From contig JACPHU010000001.1 in NCBI GenBank assembly GCA_016188495.1, positions 1 to 42,807 on the forward strand: a DNA stretch of 42,807 nucleotides. The letters run 5' to 3'. Below, in pieces: positions 7,334 through 17,044 of this stretch (positions within the stretch are counted from its first letter, which is position 1; each line of letters begins with the position of its first letter). The position numbers and the translations under genes are program-made. The stretch is from Candidatus Uhrbacteria bacterium. GTDB taxonomy: Bacteria; Patescibacteriota; Patescibacteriia; UBA9934; GWF2-40-263. The notes below the pieces were generated by a model. The model saw only the letters and a list, made by a program, of their open reading frames with translations. It was not told where the DNA came from and searched no databases.

Positions 7334-9418
7334 TTATAATCCCCATGCGGCTGAATTTAATCCCATGTGATTATTCTCATCATCGCTAAAAAACGTACCG
7401 ATTAATTTAGCGTATCCGTTATAGACCCGCACATGAGGACCGCCGCCGGGTCCCGCAACGGTAATGATGGACGCTCCTGGCCAATCACTTAAATTCCCTA
7501 CTGAAAGCCGAACACCTCCACGAAACTGATCATCGTACGCAAAAAAAGTTCCTAATTTTTTTCCTACACCATCAAAAATTTGTACTTGCGGTCCTCCGCC
7601 TGTATCTGTTCCTGTGACAATTTCGTCATCCCCGTCTCCATCTAAATCGCCGCTGGCAACAAAAACCCCTTTATCATAAGACGGATCATAAGCCAAAAAT
7701 TCATTGATCATTGTTCCATCTGGTTGATAAACTTGAATAATCGATTGAAATCCGTTTCCTCTGGCAACAACCACCTCGTCTGTCTGATCCCCATCCACAT
7801 CTGCCAGAGCAACACGGATACTTCCTTTTTTATCGTCATTACCAAAACTGGAAAAAAATTGATTCTGAACCGTTCCTTTTGAATTAAAAATCAAAATCTG
7901 TGAATCATTTGTTGAATCGGCATCCATACTCACAACAATCTCCTCAATCCCATCACCATCCGTATCTCCTGTGGCAATAAAAAACCCTGAACGGAAGGAC
8001 TCATCGAACGCGAAAAATTGCCCTTCAAGCTTTCCATTCAAATCAAAAATCCTCACTTGTGCCCCGCCTCCTGGACCTGGAACCGTCACGATTTCCTCTT
8101 CCCCATCTCCATCCACATCTCCCATAGCTAATCGAACACCTCCAGAAAAAGACGAATCGTACGCATTAAAAGAAGCAGTGACCTTGCTTCCATCGTTGGT
8201 CAAAATACGCACGATGGGAGGACTCCCAAATTCTGGAGCCACGGCGATACGATAGCTTGATGCCTGCACTGGAACAGATGAAGAACTCATTGCTCCGTCT
8301 CCAGGGTCTGCAAAAGAAGGTGCGATCGCAAGGGCATTGGAAAGATTTAAGCGTCCGGCTCCCATTTTTCCTACAGCGTCCCCCGTAGAAATCACAGGAT
8401 CCACAGATAAGCGCAAAATGGATTTAATGTCGTCAGGCGTGAGCGAGTGGTAAGCCGATTTCAATAGCGCTGCCGCACCTGAGATCATCGGAGAGGCCAT
8501 CGATGTGCCGGACCAACCCCCTTGATAGTAGCCCTGACTTAACGCCTGCCAATCATCATCCTGATAAACAGTGCTAAATATATCCTCGCCCGGAGCGGAA
8601 ATATCTGTACAGAGAGATCCGTAATTTGAGAAAAAAGCTTTTTCGTCATGGGTATCGGTGGCAGCAACACCCAAAATCCAATCATGATCGTCCTCTTCTC
8701 CGTAACAGGAAGGATAAATAGCCTGATCGTCCGTATTGATTCCGGGTTCTGCATTTCCCATGGCTGCCACGACCACAATGCCGGCACGGTACGCCTCCTC
8801 TATAGCGGCGCTTAAAAGGTCATCTACATCAAATCCTGTAAAACTCAAATTGATCACATCTGCTCCATTTTTGATCGCATACTTCACACCTTTATAGACG
8901 GAGTACGAGTCTCCTATTCCGTTGCTGTCTAAAATACGAATAGACATGAGCTGAACATCCCAGTTAATCCCAGCAATACCCTTTCCGTTATTTCCTACAC
9001 CCCCGATAATACCGGCGATGACGGTTCCATGAGAAACAGCTGATTCTTCAAAACCATTATCCTGATCAGGAACAGGCGATCCGTCTTCATCAATAAAATC
9101 ATAGCCGTTTAGGTCATCCACATATCCGTTATGGTCGTTATCGATCCCGTCGTCAGCTATTTCTTTTGTATTAATCCAAAGATTTTGTTTTAAATCCGGA
9201 TGGTCCAAATCAAATCCCGTATCTAAAATAGCCACGACCACGCTCCCGTCGCCTGTTTCAACATCCCATGCCTCTTGAGCATGAATTTGTTCTAAGTACC
9301 ATTGTTCGTCTAGGTATACATCATCTGGCGTTTGGGCAAACACGGGAAAAACCGTTACAAAAATAAAAGAGCCAAGAATACTTGCTCTCAATAAAAAACG
9401 AAAAAATGAATAATCCAT
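7334..9418 (-). CDS. Secreted subtilisin-like (S8) protease with FG-GAP/VCBS repeats
   Basis: 694 residues. A signal peptide spans about residues 1-28 (ending FPVFAQ). The S8 domain has Asp66 (ILDTG), His130 (SHGTV), oxyanion Asn222 (GNAEPG) and Ser306 (SGTSMASP), so the triad is intact. After about residue 390 come roughly five FG-GAP-like repeats of about 50 residues with the core 'GDVDGDGEEEIVT' and 'GGGAQVRIF', predicted to form a calcium-binding propeller. It probably acts at the cell surface. It starts 11 bases after the stop of a paralogue, so the pair looks like a tandem duplication in one operon. Confidence 0.93.
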   Translation of the reverse strand: MDYSFFRFLLRASILGSFIFVTVFPVFAQTPDDVYLDEQWYLEQIHAQEAWDVETGDGSVVVAILDTGFDLDHPDLKQNLWINTKEIADDGIDNDHNGYVDDLNGYDFIDEDGSPVPDQDNGFEESAVSHGTVIAGIIGGVGNNGKGIAGINWDVQLMSIRILDSNGIGDSYSVYKGVKYAIKNGADVINLSFTGFDVDDLLSAAIEEAYRAGIVVVAAMGNAEPGINTDDQAIYPSCYGEEDDHDWILGVAATDTHDEKAFFSNYGSLCTDISAPGEDIFSTVYQDDDWQALSQGYYQGGWSGTSMASPMISGAAALLKSAYHSLTPDDIKSILRLSVDPVISTGDAVGKMGAGRLNLSNALAIAPSFADPGDGAMSSSSVPVQASSYRIAVAPEFGSPPIVRILTNDGSKVTASFNAYDSSFSGGVRLAMGDVDGDGEEEIVTVPGPGGGAQVRIFDLNGKLEGQFFAFDESFRSGFFIATGDTDGDGIEEIVVSMDADSTNDSQILIFNSKGTVQNQFFSSFGNDDKKGSIRVALADVDGDQTDEVVVARGNGFQSIIQVYQPDGTMINEFLAYDPSYDKGVFVASGDLDGDGDDEIVTGTDTGGGPQVQIFDGVGKKLGTFFAYDDQFRGGVRLSVGNLSDWPGASIITVAGPGGGPHVRVYNGYAKLIGTFFSDDENNHMGLNSAAWGL

Positions 9419-9429
9419 AGGTGAAACAA

Positions 9430-11481
9430 TTACTCGATGGCGATAGAGGTACCGAAACGGTTAGCGGAATCAAAAGCAAAGAATCCTCCAATGACTTCTC
9501 CTAAGCTGTTAAACAGGCGAACCTGAGGACCGCCTGCTTGTTGGGGGACGATATACGCTTCTACAAGGCCGTTGTGATCAATATCTCCCACAGCAATCTC
9601 TACGCCCCCTCTATAATCGGAAGGAAACGCTAGAAACGAACGTTGGAGTTCTCCCTTTTGATTATAAATGCCTATCTGGGGGATAGAACCTGAGGTCGGA
9701 GAGACAAAAATTTCATGTCTCCCATCATGGTTTATATCGGCACTGGCAAGAGTAAATCCTGAAACAGATCCTCCCAAAGCCAGAAAAGAATGGATATAAC
9801 GACCATTTGCATCATTAATAAACACAAATCCGTTTCCTCCAGATCCTCGAGTGGAAATAATTTCTTCTTCAGCATCCTCATCCACATTTCCCAAGACGAC
9901 TCGAACGGGTTCTGTGGTTCTTCCCAGCGGGAAAAAAGCTCCTTTTAAAAATCCACGATTGTTAAAAATACGGACTTGACCTGAACCTCCTTTATCAGAA
10001 GTCACTAAAATTTCATCAATACCGTCTGCATTCACGTCTCCAGAGGCGACAAAAATTCCATAACGATGACCCTCGTCAAAGGCAAAAAACTGTCCTTCGA
10101 GTTGTCCATCTATATTAAAGATACGCACTTGAGGTCCTCCTCCAGGTCCAGGCCCCGTCACAATTTCTTCCTCTCCGTCTCCGTCGATGTCCCCCATGGC
10201 TAAACGAATCCCTCCATGAAAATCCTCACCGTACGCATTAAATTCCGCCAGAATATCTCCCCGACCACTGATACGGCGGACCACGGAAGAGGATCCTGGA
10301 CCTTGGGCAACAACAAATGAATGAGAAGGGATAACAGAGGATAGAAGAGAGCCGGGTAATACGCCTTTGACAAAGACAGACGCATATTCAAGGGCGCGGG
10401 AAAGATTCAAACGTCCGGCTCCCAATTGCTTTCGTGCGTCAAGAGAACTTTCTTTTACAGGATCAACGGAAAGTTTTAAGGCATTTCGAATTTGATCCGG
10501 GGTGAGCGTGGGGTGGGCAGATCGCAGCAAAGCGGCAGCTGCAGAAACCATCGGAGCCGATAGCGACGTGCCTTCCCAGGGCGAAGCATAGGAAGTCACG
10601 AAGGAAATAGAATCGTTGTCATGATACACCGCGGCAAAAATATCAACGCCGGGAGCTGAAAGATCTGTACACAACGTCCCAAAATTAGAAAAACTTGCTT
10701 TTTGGTCGTTCTGATCTGTCGACGCCACACCGATGACGGCATTGACTCCAAGCTGCTGATCAAAACAAGCGGGATACACAGGTTGGATATCTGTATTCGT
10801 ATTTCCGTTTCCAACCGCGGCAACCACCACCACCCCCTGTTCATAAGCCCATTTAATCGTCTGGGCGAGAAGATCATCAGGCTGACTGAAGGTAAAACTC
10901 AAATTAATGACGTCCGCCCCATTTTCTACGGCATAACGAATCGCTCGTCGAACATTCGCCGTTGAACCTGCACCGTATTCACCAAGCACACGCAAGGGCA
11001 TGATCGAAATATCCCAATTGATTCCAGCAATGCCTAAACCGTTATTCGCTGTGGCACCAATAATTCCTGACACAACCGTCCCATGAGACACGACGGTGTC
11101 ATTAAAATCTTCACTGATCACGGGGGAAGGATCTGAGTCATTATCCACGAAATCCCAACCTTGAACATCGTCCTCATACCCATTTACATCGTTATCAATG
11201 CCGTCTGTGTCTATTTCATCCGCATTAGACCAATACTGATCTATCAAATCCTCATGGGTTAAATCAAAACCTGCATCTAAAACCGCCACAATCGTCTGTT
11301 CTGATCCTGTTTCCATCTCCCAAGCTTCTGGAGCAGAAATTTGATCTAGATACCAAAGTTCTCCGCCAAACCGATCTGTAACCTCACGCGCCAAAACAGA
11401 GAAGGGATTCAATAAAAAAGAGAATAAAAAAGCAACAATAAGACTCTTTTTCAAAAAACAGTTCAAAACAAAATACCGCAT
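9430..11481 (-). CDS. Secreted subtilisin-like (S8) protease with FG-GAP/VCBS repeats, paralogue
   Basis: 683 residues, same architecture as the neighbour: signal peptide to about residue 31 (NPFSVLA), S8 triad Asp69 (VLDAG), His133 (SHGTV) and Ser306 (EGTSLSAP), oxyanion Asn225, then about five FG-GAP-type repeats (GDIDGDGEEEIVTGPGPGG and variants). The two proteins align over their whole length but are well diverged, so the duplication is not recent. The ATG lies inside a perfect 10-bp hairpin (11472-11496), which may limit initiation. No Shine-Dalgarno site is visible. Confidence 0.93.
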   Translation of the reverse strand: MRYFVLNCFLKKSLIVAFLFSFLLNPFSVLAREVTDRFGGELWYLDQISAPEAWEMETGSEQTIVAVLDAGFDLTHEDLIDQYWSNADEIDTDGIDNDVNGYEDDVQGWDFVDNDSDPSPVISEDFNDTVVSHGTVVSGIIGATANNGLGIAGINWDISIMPLRVLGEYGAGSTANVRRAIRYAVENGADVINLSFTFSQPDDLLAQTIKWAYEQGVVVVAAVGNGNTNTDIQPVYPACFDQQLGVNAVIGVASTDQNDQKASFSNFGTLCTDLSAPGVDIFAAVYHDNDSISFVTSYASPWEGTSLSAPMVSAAAALLRSAHPTLTPDQIRNALKLSVDPVKESSLDARKQLGAGRLNLSRALEYASVFVKGVLPGSLLSSVIPSHSFVVAQGPGSSSVVRRISGRGDILAEFNAYGEDFHGGIRLAMGDIDGDGEEEIVTGPGPGGGPQVRIFNIDGQLEGQFFAFDEGHRYGIFVASGDVNADGIDEILVTSDKGGSGQVRIFNNRGFLKGAFFPLGRTTEPVRVVLGNVDEDAEEEIISTRGSGGNGFVFINDANGRYIHSFLALGGSVSGFTLASADINHDGRHEIFVSPTSGSIPQIGIYNQKGELQRSFLAFPSDYRGGVEIAVGDIDHNGLVEAYIVPQQAGGPQVRLFNSLGEVIGGFFAFDSANRFGTSIAIE

Positions 11482-11496
11482 AATTCATGCGGTATT
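11472..11496 (-). terminator. Hairpin overlapping the start codon of the second subtilase gene
   Basis: AATACCGCAT at 11472-11481 pairs perfectly with ATGCGGTATT at 11487-11496 around a five-base loop. On the minus strand it lies 12 bases past the stop of the gene ending at 11509 and is followed by TTTTG, so it resembles a terminator. Its 3' arm contains the ATG (11481-11479) of the next gene. It may attenuate transcription or hide the start codon. Confidence 0.6.
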
Positions 11497-11508
11497 GTAA
11501 CGATCTTC

Positions 11509-12993
11509 TCAAAAATTGTCATCTAAACCTTCAACGGAAAGAAATTCTTCCTCTACATCATACTCATCAGCAGATTCAATAAGCTCGCCAAAGTCATAAT
11601 TTCCATAAAACGCGTCTGGGATATCATCAATGTGCTGATTCCAGTCTATACCGTATAAATCTGCCGCAACGTCTTCGCTGACAATCGCCCTCAAAAGACC
11701 CCCTCTTGAGACGGCGTAAACAGTTGAAAAACTCTGAAATTTCACCATTTTGGTTCCTGGATGATAAGTCACATTGGACCCAAGCGGAATCGTCGACATG
11801 AATTCTCTCTCTACTTCCCAGACATCGTCAAAATGTTCAAACCAGGTAAAAAATACTCGTTCATTCGGAAAAGCATGACGTTCATCATTAAGATAATAAT
11901 AAACCGCGTGACAAGGATCATCTACAAGAGCCCCTTCCTCACAGGCAAGTTTAATAAGGCTGCCTTCCTGCGTTTGGGATAAATCCTCTTCTCCAAGCAT
12001 GTCGGAAGATTCTTCTTCATCCAACGTGTCTTCTTGTATCGAATAAAAATAAACGGAAGAAAACACATCGTCATGAGAGCCTGCTACCCAGAATTGGGAC
12101 TCATTCTCATAATAAGCCGTATAAAAAGTAACGTCTTCTTCCACAAATGCTTCTGCGGCCCATGTGAGTCCGCTATCTTCAGATAAAAGGACGACGTTAT
12201 CGCCAACAACGACCATGTGTTCGCCTGAAACTTGAATGTCGTACAAATCCTGATCCACCAGACCTTCTACAGAAACCGCTGACCAGCTCGCGCCCGCGTC
12301 CGTTGTTTTTTTAAACGTTCCATTTTCTCCAATGACCCAACCAACAGAGGAAGATTCAAAGTAGACTCCTTGCAAATTTTCTGTCCCAACTCTTCCTAAA
12401 TTTGACCAAGAAAGTCCTCCATTTACCGCTTTCAACATCCGCCCCCCTCCCCCAACGATCCAAGCAGAACCGTCACCGTTATCTTGAACGGCGTAGAGAG
12501 GTTCTGTGACCTCAACAGAAGCCGTAAACCACTTTCCATTGGCAAGATACAAAATCATCCCACCAGAACCTGCGATATATCCATAAGAAGAAGATTGGTC
12601 GATATCATACAAATGAGCAGAAACTCCCAAAGAAAGCGAAGACCAATGCTGTCCTTGGTCCGAAGATTCGGCATAGGTTCCAGATTCCCCTACGGCCACG
12701 ACATCCCCGTCAGTCTGTGTCATCACCTCATGCCACCATGTGCCGGACACGTTCGTATTAAAAACCCATGAGTCTCCCTGATCTTGGGAAGTCATGATCG
12801 ATCCGCTACTGCCAACAGCCACGAGAGTCTCCCCTGTCTTGGTGATTCCCCGAATGCTTTGCATCGTTCCCGTCTCCTGCTCAATCCAATAATAGGAATC
12901 AGCTGCTGAAACAGTTGGTGTGAGTAGAGAAGAGAAGAGAAAAAAAATAAGAATGGAACAAAAAAAATTGATCTTAAAAAAAGTGTTGATCAT
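11509..12993 (-). CDS. Secreted YCF48/BNR-like propeller protein with C-terminal surface domain
   Basis: From ATG 12993 the product has 494 residues. A signal peptide covers about 1-30 (ending TPTVSAA). Residues about 35-315 hold repeated units such as 'AVGSSGSIMTSQDQGDSW' and 'VIGENGTFKKTTDAGASW', typical of YCF48/BNR-like beta-propeller blades. A linker rich in Glu, Asp and Ser follows. The last 125 or so residues (YYYLNDERHAFPNE, WFEHFDDVWEVE, GSNVTYHPGTK, DWNQHIDDIPD) closely match the N-terminal domain of the S-layer-like protein at 13284-17021. The frame extends upstream to 13026, but AAGGAT precedes ATG 12993 and the signal peptide starts there. The propeller probably binds or scaffolds other surface proteins; no catalytic role is evident. 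Confidence 0.82.
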   Translation of the reverse strand: MINTFFKINFFCSILIFFLFSSLLTPTVSAADSYYWIEQETGTMQSIRGITKTGETLVAVGSSGSIMTSQDQGDSWVFNTNVSGTWWHEVMTQTDGDVVAVGESGTYAESSDQGQHWSSLSLGVSAHLYDIDQSSSYGYIAGSGGMILYLANGKWFTASVEVTEPLYAVQDNGDGSAWIVGGGGRMLKAVNGGLSWSNLGRVGTENLQGVYFESSSVGWVIGENGTFKKTTDAGASWSAVSVEGLVDQDLYDIQVSGEHMVVVGDNVVLLSEDSGLTWAAEAFVEEDVTFYTAYYENESQFWVAGSHDDVFSSVYFYSIQEDTLDEEESSDMLGEEDLSQTQEGSLIKLACEEGALVDDPCHAVYYYLNDERHAFPNERVFFTWFEHFDDVWEVEREFMSTIPLGSNVTYHPGTKMVKFQSFSTVYAVSRGGLLRAIVSEDVAADLYGIDWNQHIDDIPDAFYGNYDFGELIESADEYDVEEEFLSVEGLDDNF

Positions 12994-13013
12994 ATCCTTT
13001 TCATTGTAACACA

Positions 13014-13206
13014 GAGATCGTTTCAAAACTTGATGAGATTGCCTTGAACGTCATGCCGAAGGCAGATCCGCCTCTGGCGGAGGCTGCCCGCCCGCCCGCA
13101 GAACGTTCGTTCGGGCGGGTCGAGTCCTGCGAACCCTATTCACATAGGGAGAGCTGGATCGACGGGCGCCCGTAAAAGGCAAGATCGCAAGTTTTGAAAA
13201 GATCTC
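13014..13206 (+). repeat. Structured element copy A (with internal insertion)
   Basis: A 19-bp outer stem joins 13014-13032 and 13188-13206 (18 of 19 pairs). Inside it are ATGAGA (13033-13038) opposite GATCG, then TTGCC opposite GGCAA, then UUGAACG... and GCCCGUAAAA. The apical hairpin is CCCTAT-TCAC-ATAGGG (13134-13149), flanked by GCGAA and AGAGC. About 62 extra bases after 13050, themselves GC-rich and palindromic, interrupt the 5' side of the third stem compared with copies B and C. It lies upstream of the propeller gene (start 12993) and downstream of the S-layer gene terminator, in the opposite orientation to both. Confidence 0.85.
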
Positions 13207-13214
13207 AAAACCAA

Positions 13215-13238
13215 AACCCACATCCGAAGATGTGGGTT
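13215..13238 (-). terminator. Intrinsic terminator of the S-layer-like gene
   Basis: On the minus strand AACCCACATC, loop TTCG, GATGTGGGTT, then a T-rich run. It lies about 45 bases past the stop at 13284. The stable UUCG-type tetraloop and ten-pair stem make this a strong terminator. Confidence 0.85.
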
Positions 13239-13283
13239 TATGGTTTTGAATCTTCTCGTGAAACGAGAAAGAGTCAATGGATA

Positions 13284-16200
13284 TTACTTAGCCCAAGTCT
13301 CGCCAGAAAGGTCGAGGTTCTTGATCAAGTAACCGACAGACCAATCACCTGAACCAGTCTCTGTAGCTCCATCATGTGATTCACCTGAGGAATCAGACCA
13401 AATGAAGTTGTAAGCAGAGTTATTAGTTGAGGCAGCGGTACAAGCACTGCTGACCTGTTCATCAAGCTCCCAAATATCACCTGCGCCTGAATCTTCAAGA
13501 CAGATGTCTGTAGAGTTATGAGCGGTGTCACCGGCAAGGTAAATGGAGAAGTAATCTTCATCACCTGTGTCAGAATCAGAGTCAAATCCGGTTGGGGTAG
13601 CGCGCAACGTGTAAGTTACGGTTTCACCAGCGGAAATAACATCTTCATTGGTATCCCAGATCACAACAACTGTTGTACTGGCTTCGACGACACCTGAGGT
13701 GTCTTCGATGTCGTTACCGGACTCGTCTTGAACGACGACAGCGGTACTGCTGGTTGAAACGTCAACGCCGTTCTTGTAAAGCTTCCAGCTTTCCATTTCG
13801 AGCGTATCAGCATCAACACCGTCGGTCCAAGTGATCGGAAGTTTGATCTGTTTAAGAGCAACGGAACCGTTGCTGTCAGCGGTCACCGTGAACTTGTAAA
13901 CGTCAGCTGATTGACCGTTTACGAGTGTGCTGTTTGTCAGATCGACAACAGACACTGTTGGGATTGAATTGTAAGCACGAATTTCATTTCCATCGCGGTC
14001 GGTTGCATCCGTTGACACAGCTCCGTTTGAATCGGAGTAGCGAGCTGAGTCAAGAGCGAGAGCAAGGTTCTGTTGTGAAGCGGCACCACCTGCACCAATA
14101 TCGTTCAAGACAAGCTTGGCGGTAATGGTTTTGGTTGAACCAGCTGGAACAGAGATATGAAGACCTGTGATGAGGGCTGCACCGTTGGCAACAGAGTCAC
14201 CAGAGGTTTGTGCGAATACGGCTGATCCTAGCAAGCTAGAACCATCGTACAATTCAGCTTTCGTGATCACTCCAGAAGCTGCGGCTGAAGCCACAGAAAC
14301 TTGAATTTGATCGATGGTATAGCTTTCACGAACAGCAGTAAATTTATACTTAGCAGCTTCGACTGTTTGGCCACCAGCAACAGCTTTTGCAACCGGAGTA
14401 GATCCGTCAAGGGCTGTTGAGAATGTACCGGAAGTGTACCAAGTAAGAGACTGACCTGTGACGTCGGAACCATCAATACCGGTTCCAGAGCTAGAAGCTG
14501 TTGCGTCTACGTCAAGATCAGCAGAGATAATGTCATCGCCATCGGTATCATCAGACACGGAAGTGGCAACGTTCGCGTAAGCATTGACGTAAATTGTCTC
14601 ACCTTTGGCAAGAGTGTAATTCAATGACCAGGTGTTGGAAGTGAGAGACACGGAAGTCTTTACAGACGTCTCGTGGTCATCACCTGCTGGACCGTAGGTC
14701 AAGTACAAACTTGAGTAGTCAGCGGCAGCACTGGCATCAGAAACGGCAGCAGAGAAGTCAACGTCAAATTGTGTGAGGTTAACATCTTCTGTGGTGTTCG
14801 CTGTAATAGTCCATGAACCAACTTTATATTCTGTCTTTGGAGCGACAGCGGACTGGTTGGCATAACTGGTGTTCTTTGCAACGGTCAATGCACCGGTGCG
14901 GACCGTGAGGGTATTGCCCTCAACGTCAGCAGCAGGGCGAGAGATGTAAGAACCAGACGTCATACGAAGCACGTTGCTTGAAGCAGAACCTGCGTCGATT
15001 TGAACTTGGATGGTGTCGCTAGCGGCAACATCGTTTGTTCCATCGCTGTCATACACATCGCCTCGAATTTCCAACGTCACTGGAGAACCAGGATAGACGA
15101 TGAAAGAAGAGCCGAAGGTATATGTGGTGTAAGCCTGAGTCGCATCGGTATCGCCGGCAATAGCCGCTGTTGAACCGACCTGTGTGCCGTCTACATAGAG
15201 AGCACCATTTCGCAAGGTGTAAGCGGTGTCGCCGTCATCCTCGTCGATCTGAACTCCGAGAGATTCGATCTTCATGGCTTCACCTGTTGCTTTGACCTCG
15301 AATGAACCGAGGGAAGCAGAGGAAGCGCCATTGATAAGGTCTCCGGAAGCGGAAGTAGAAAGCTTGGTAAAGGTGATATCACCTGAAGCAAGGGTCTGGG
15401 CAGCGGCGTCACGTGCAGAGAACGTGGTGCTGTTAGCCTGGACCAAAATTGGCTGATCGTAATCGTCTTCGATAAACACAGCGTCAGCAGTGTTTCGCAG
15501 ACCAACGGTCACGGTGCGGGTTGAACCGCCCCAGATGTCAGCCAAAACCTTGATCGTGTGGGTACCAGTGTTCATTTTGACTGGGTTGGCGGAAAGGTCG
15601 AAGGTGACATAGCCATCTTCATCCTGTTCAGCAACAACGCTGCCATAGTTCACACCAGCAACGTACAACATCCAGTTTCCGAGATCTTCGGCATTGATAG
15701 AACCGATGTTGCGGAAGCGCAACACGTTGAGCCAAGCTTCGTTGTTACCAACCGTAACCGTGTTCTCCCATACGCGGAAATCGTCTTCAGGAGAAGGCGT
15801 TCCATCGGAAGATGGCTGAGTGGTTGCGGCAAAGCTGAGTGTACCAAAGTTAGAAACGGAAGCGATCGTGTGTGTGGCAGAAGAAATCGCTGAACCTGTT
15901 GATGCATAAGAACCGCTGTACACAACGTCATCTGGATCAAGAGAAACTCCAACGGTTTGGCCAGAAGTGCTTGAAGCAATATCTGAACGAACAGCAACTG
16001 TTGCTGTTTCACCGGCTGGAATGGTGAAAAGTCCGCTTGAGTTGTTCCATGAAATAGAACCGCTAGAAACGGTTGCGGCATCACTCATACGAACCCAACC
16101 ATCAAAAAGGTAAAGGTTTGAGAGTGTGGTATCAGAAGAAACACCTTGACGATTCAACTTAACTTTCGTCACAACAACATCTTGTGAAGATGAGTTGGTG

Positions 16201-17021
16201 AAGTCATAAGAAGCAACGTGGGCGATACCTTGTCCAGAAACGAGCGTGCTTGCAGATGGAGAATCATCAGAAAGAGAAATCTCAACCATTTGAGTTTCAG
16301 CGTACTCATCGGTTTCCACCATTTGAGCAGCGTCGGTCAAATAAGCGAGTTCGCTGTCGATATCCTCACCTAAATCCATGCTGTCTGGGTCAACGCCTGT
16401 TCCGTCAAGAACGAAACCTTCGTTAAACATGTTGGCAGACATACCTTCGTCTGAAACCAAGTGGAATTCACCGTCCCAAATAAGGTAGGTGTCTGTTCCA
16501 TCGCTCCAGAGCATACCCTCATAACCTTCTGAAGCGTCAATGAGAGAATCTCCAACGGTGTAATCAACAAAGAAAACGTCTGGAACATCATCGATGTTTT
16601 TGTTCCAATCGCTTCCAGCAAGACCTACAGCTACTTCTTCAGACTCAATCCAGTGGATTGAACCATCAACAGCTACGGCATAAGTCTTTTCATCGCTAGT
16701 AATTTTGACCCATCGTGAACCTGGGCGGTAGACGATATTACCAGCAAGCGTGATGTCAGCGAGATCTTCATCAGAAATCGTTACAACATCGTCAAAATCT
16801 TGAAACCAAGAAAAATAGGTCTTTTCATTTGGGAATGAATAGCGTTGACCATCAGAACCGTAGTAATAAACGGTTGAAAGGGTTTCACCTTTGATCAGGT
16901 CACCGAACTCAGCGGCGGAAGCCTGTGAAGGAACGAGTGCGGACAAACCAGCTGTTGCCAAAATGGTAGCAGTGGCGACCACAAACGTGAACGCTTTTTT
17001 CAATCGGAGGGAATTAGACAT
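13284..17021 (-). CDS. Large S-layer-like surface protein
   Basis: 1245 residues. A signal peptide spans about 1-37 (basic LRLKKAF, hydrophobic core, PSQASA). Residues about 40-160 form a domain (YYYGSDGQRYSFPNEK, WFQDFDDVVTI, GNIVYRPGSR, DWNKNIDDVPD) shared with the propeller protein at 11509-12993. The rest is an acidic, Ser/Thr/Ala-rich array of beta-sandwich-like segments with recurring phrases such as 'LVSGQ', 'AGETATVAVRSDI' and 'IYVNAYANV', rich in Asp and very poor in Cys. Length, composition and export signal fit a main surface-layer component. A strong terminator follows and a long structured leader precedes. No Shine-Dalgarno site is seen at the ATG. Confidence 0.85.
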   Translation of the reverse strand: MSNSLRLKKAFTFVVATATILATAGLSALVPSQASAAEFGDLIKGETLSTVYYYGSDGQRYSFPNEKTYFSWFQDFDDVVTISDEDLADITLAGNIVYRPGSRWVKITSDEKTYAVAVDGSIHWIESEEVAVGLAGSDWNKNIDDVPDVFFVDYTVGDSLIDASEGYEGMLWSDGTDTYLIWDGEFHLVSDEGMSANMFNEGFVLDGTGVDPDSMDLGEDIDSELAYLTDAAQMVETDEYAETQMVEISLSDDSPSASTLVSGQGIAHVASYDFTNSSSQDVVVTKVKLNRQGVSSDTTLSNLYLFDGWVRMSDAATVSSGSISWNNSSGLFTIPAGETATVAVRSDIASSTSGQTVGVSLDPDDVVYSGSYASTGSAISSATHTIASVSNFGTLSFAATTQPSSDGTPSPEDDFRVWENTVTVGNNEAWLNVLRFRNIGSINAEDLGNWMLYVAGVNYGSVVAEQDEDGYVTFDLSANPVKMNTGTHTIKVLADIWGGSTRTVTVGLRNTADAVFIEDDYDQPILVQANSTTFSARDAAAQTLASGDITFTKLSTSASGDLINGASSASLGSFEVKATGEAMKIESLGVQIDEDDGDTAYTLRNGALYVDGTQVGSTAAIAGDTDATQAYTTYTFGSSFIVYPGSPVTLEIRGDVYDSDGTNDVAASDTIQVQIDAGSASSNVLRMTSGSYISRPAADVEGNTLTVRTGALTVAKNTSYANQSAVAPKTEYKVGSWTITANTTEDVNLTQFDVDFSAAVSDASAAADYSSLYLTYGPAGDDHETSVKTSVSLTSNTWSLNYTLAKGETIYVNAYANVATSVSDDTDGDDIISADLDVDATASSSGTGIDGSDVTGQSLTWYTSGTFSTALDGSTPVAKAVAGGQTVEAAKYKFTAVRESYTIDQIQVSVASAAASGVITKAELYDGSSLLGSAVFAQTSGDSVANGAALITGLHISVPAGSTKTITAKLVLNDIGAGGAASQQNLALALDSARYSDSNGAVSTDATDRDGNEIRAYNSIPTVSVVDLTNSTLVNGQSADVYKFTVTADSNGSVALKQIKLPITWTDGVDADTLEMESWKLYKNGVDVSTSSTAVVVQDESGNDIEDTSGVVEASTTVVVIWDTNEDVISAGETVTYTLRATPTGFDSDSDTGDEDYFSIYLAGDTAHNSTDICLEDSGAGDIWELDEQVSSACTAASTNNSAYNFIWSDSSGESHDGATETGSGDWSVGYLIKNLDLSGETWAK

Positions 17022-17044
17022 AATAATTTTAGAATGTGTATTTT

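Noticed and set aside
13033-13187. Hammerhead ribozyme reading of the element core (TGATGAG ... GAAA)
   Set aside because: Only copy A has UGAUGA in the right form; the others read CGATGAGA, copy C lacks the GAA, and the cleavage-site context does not fit.
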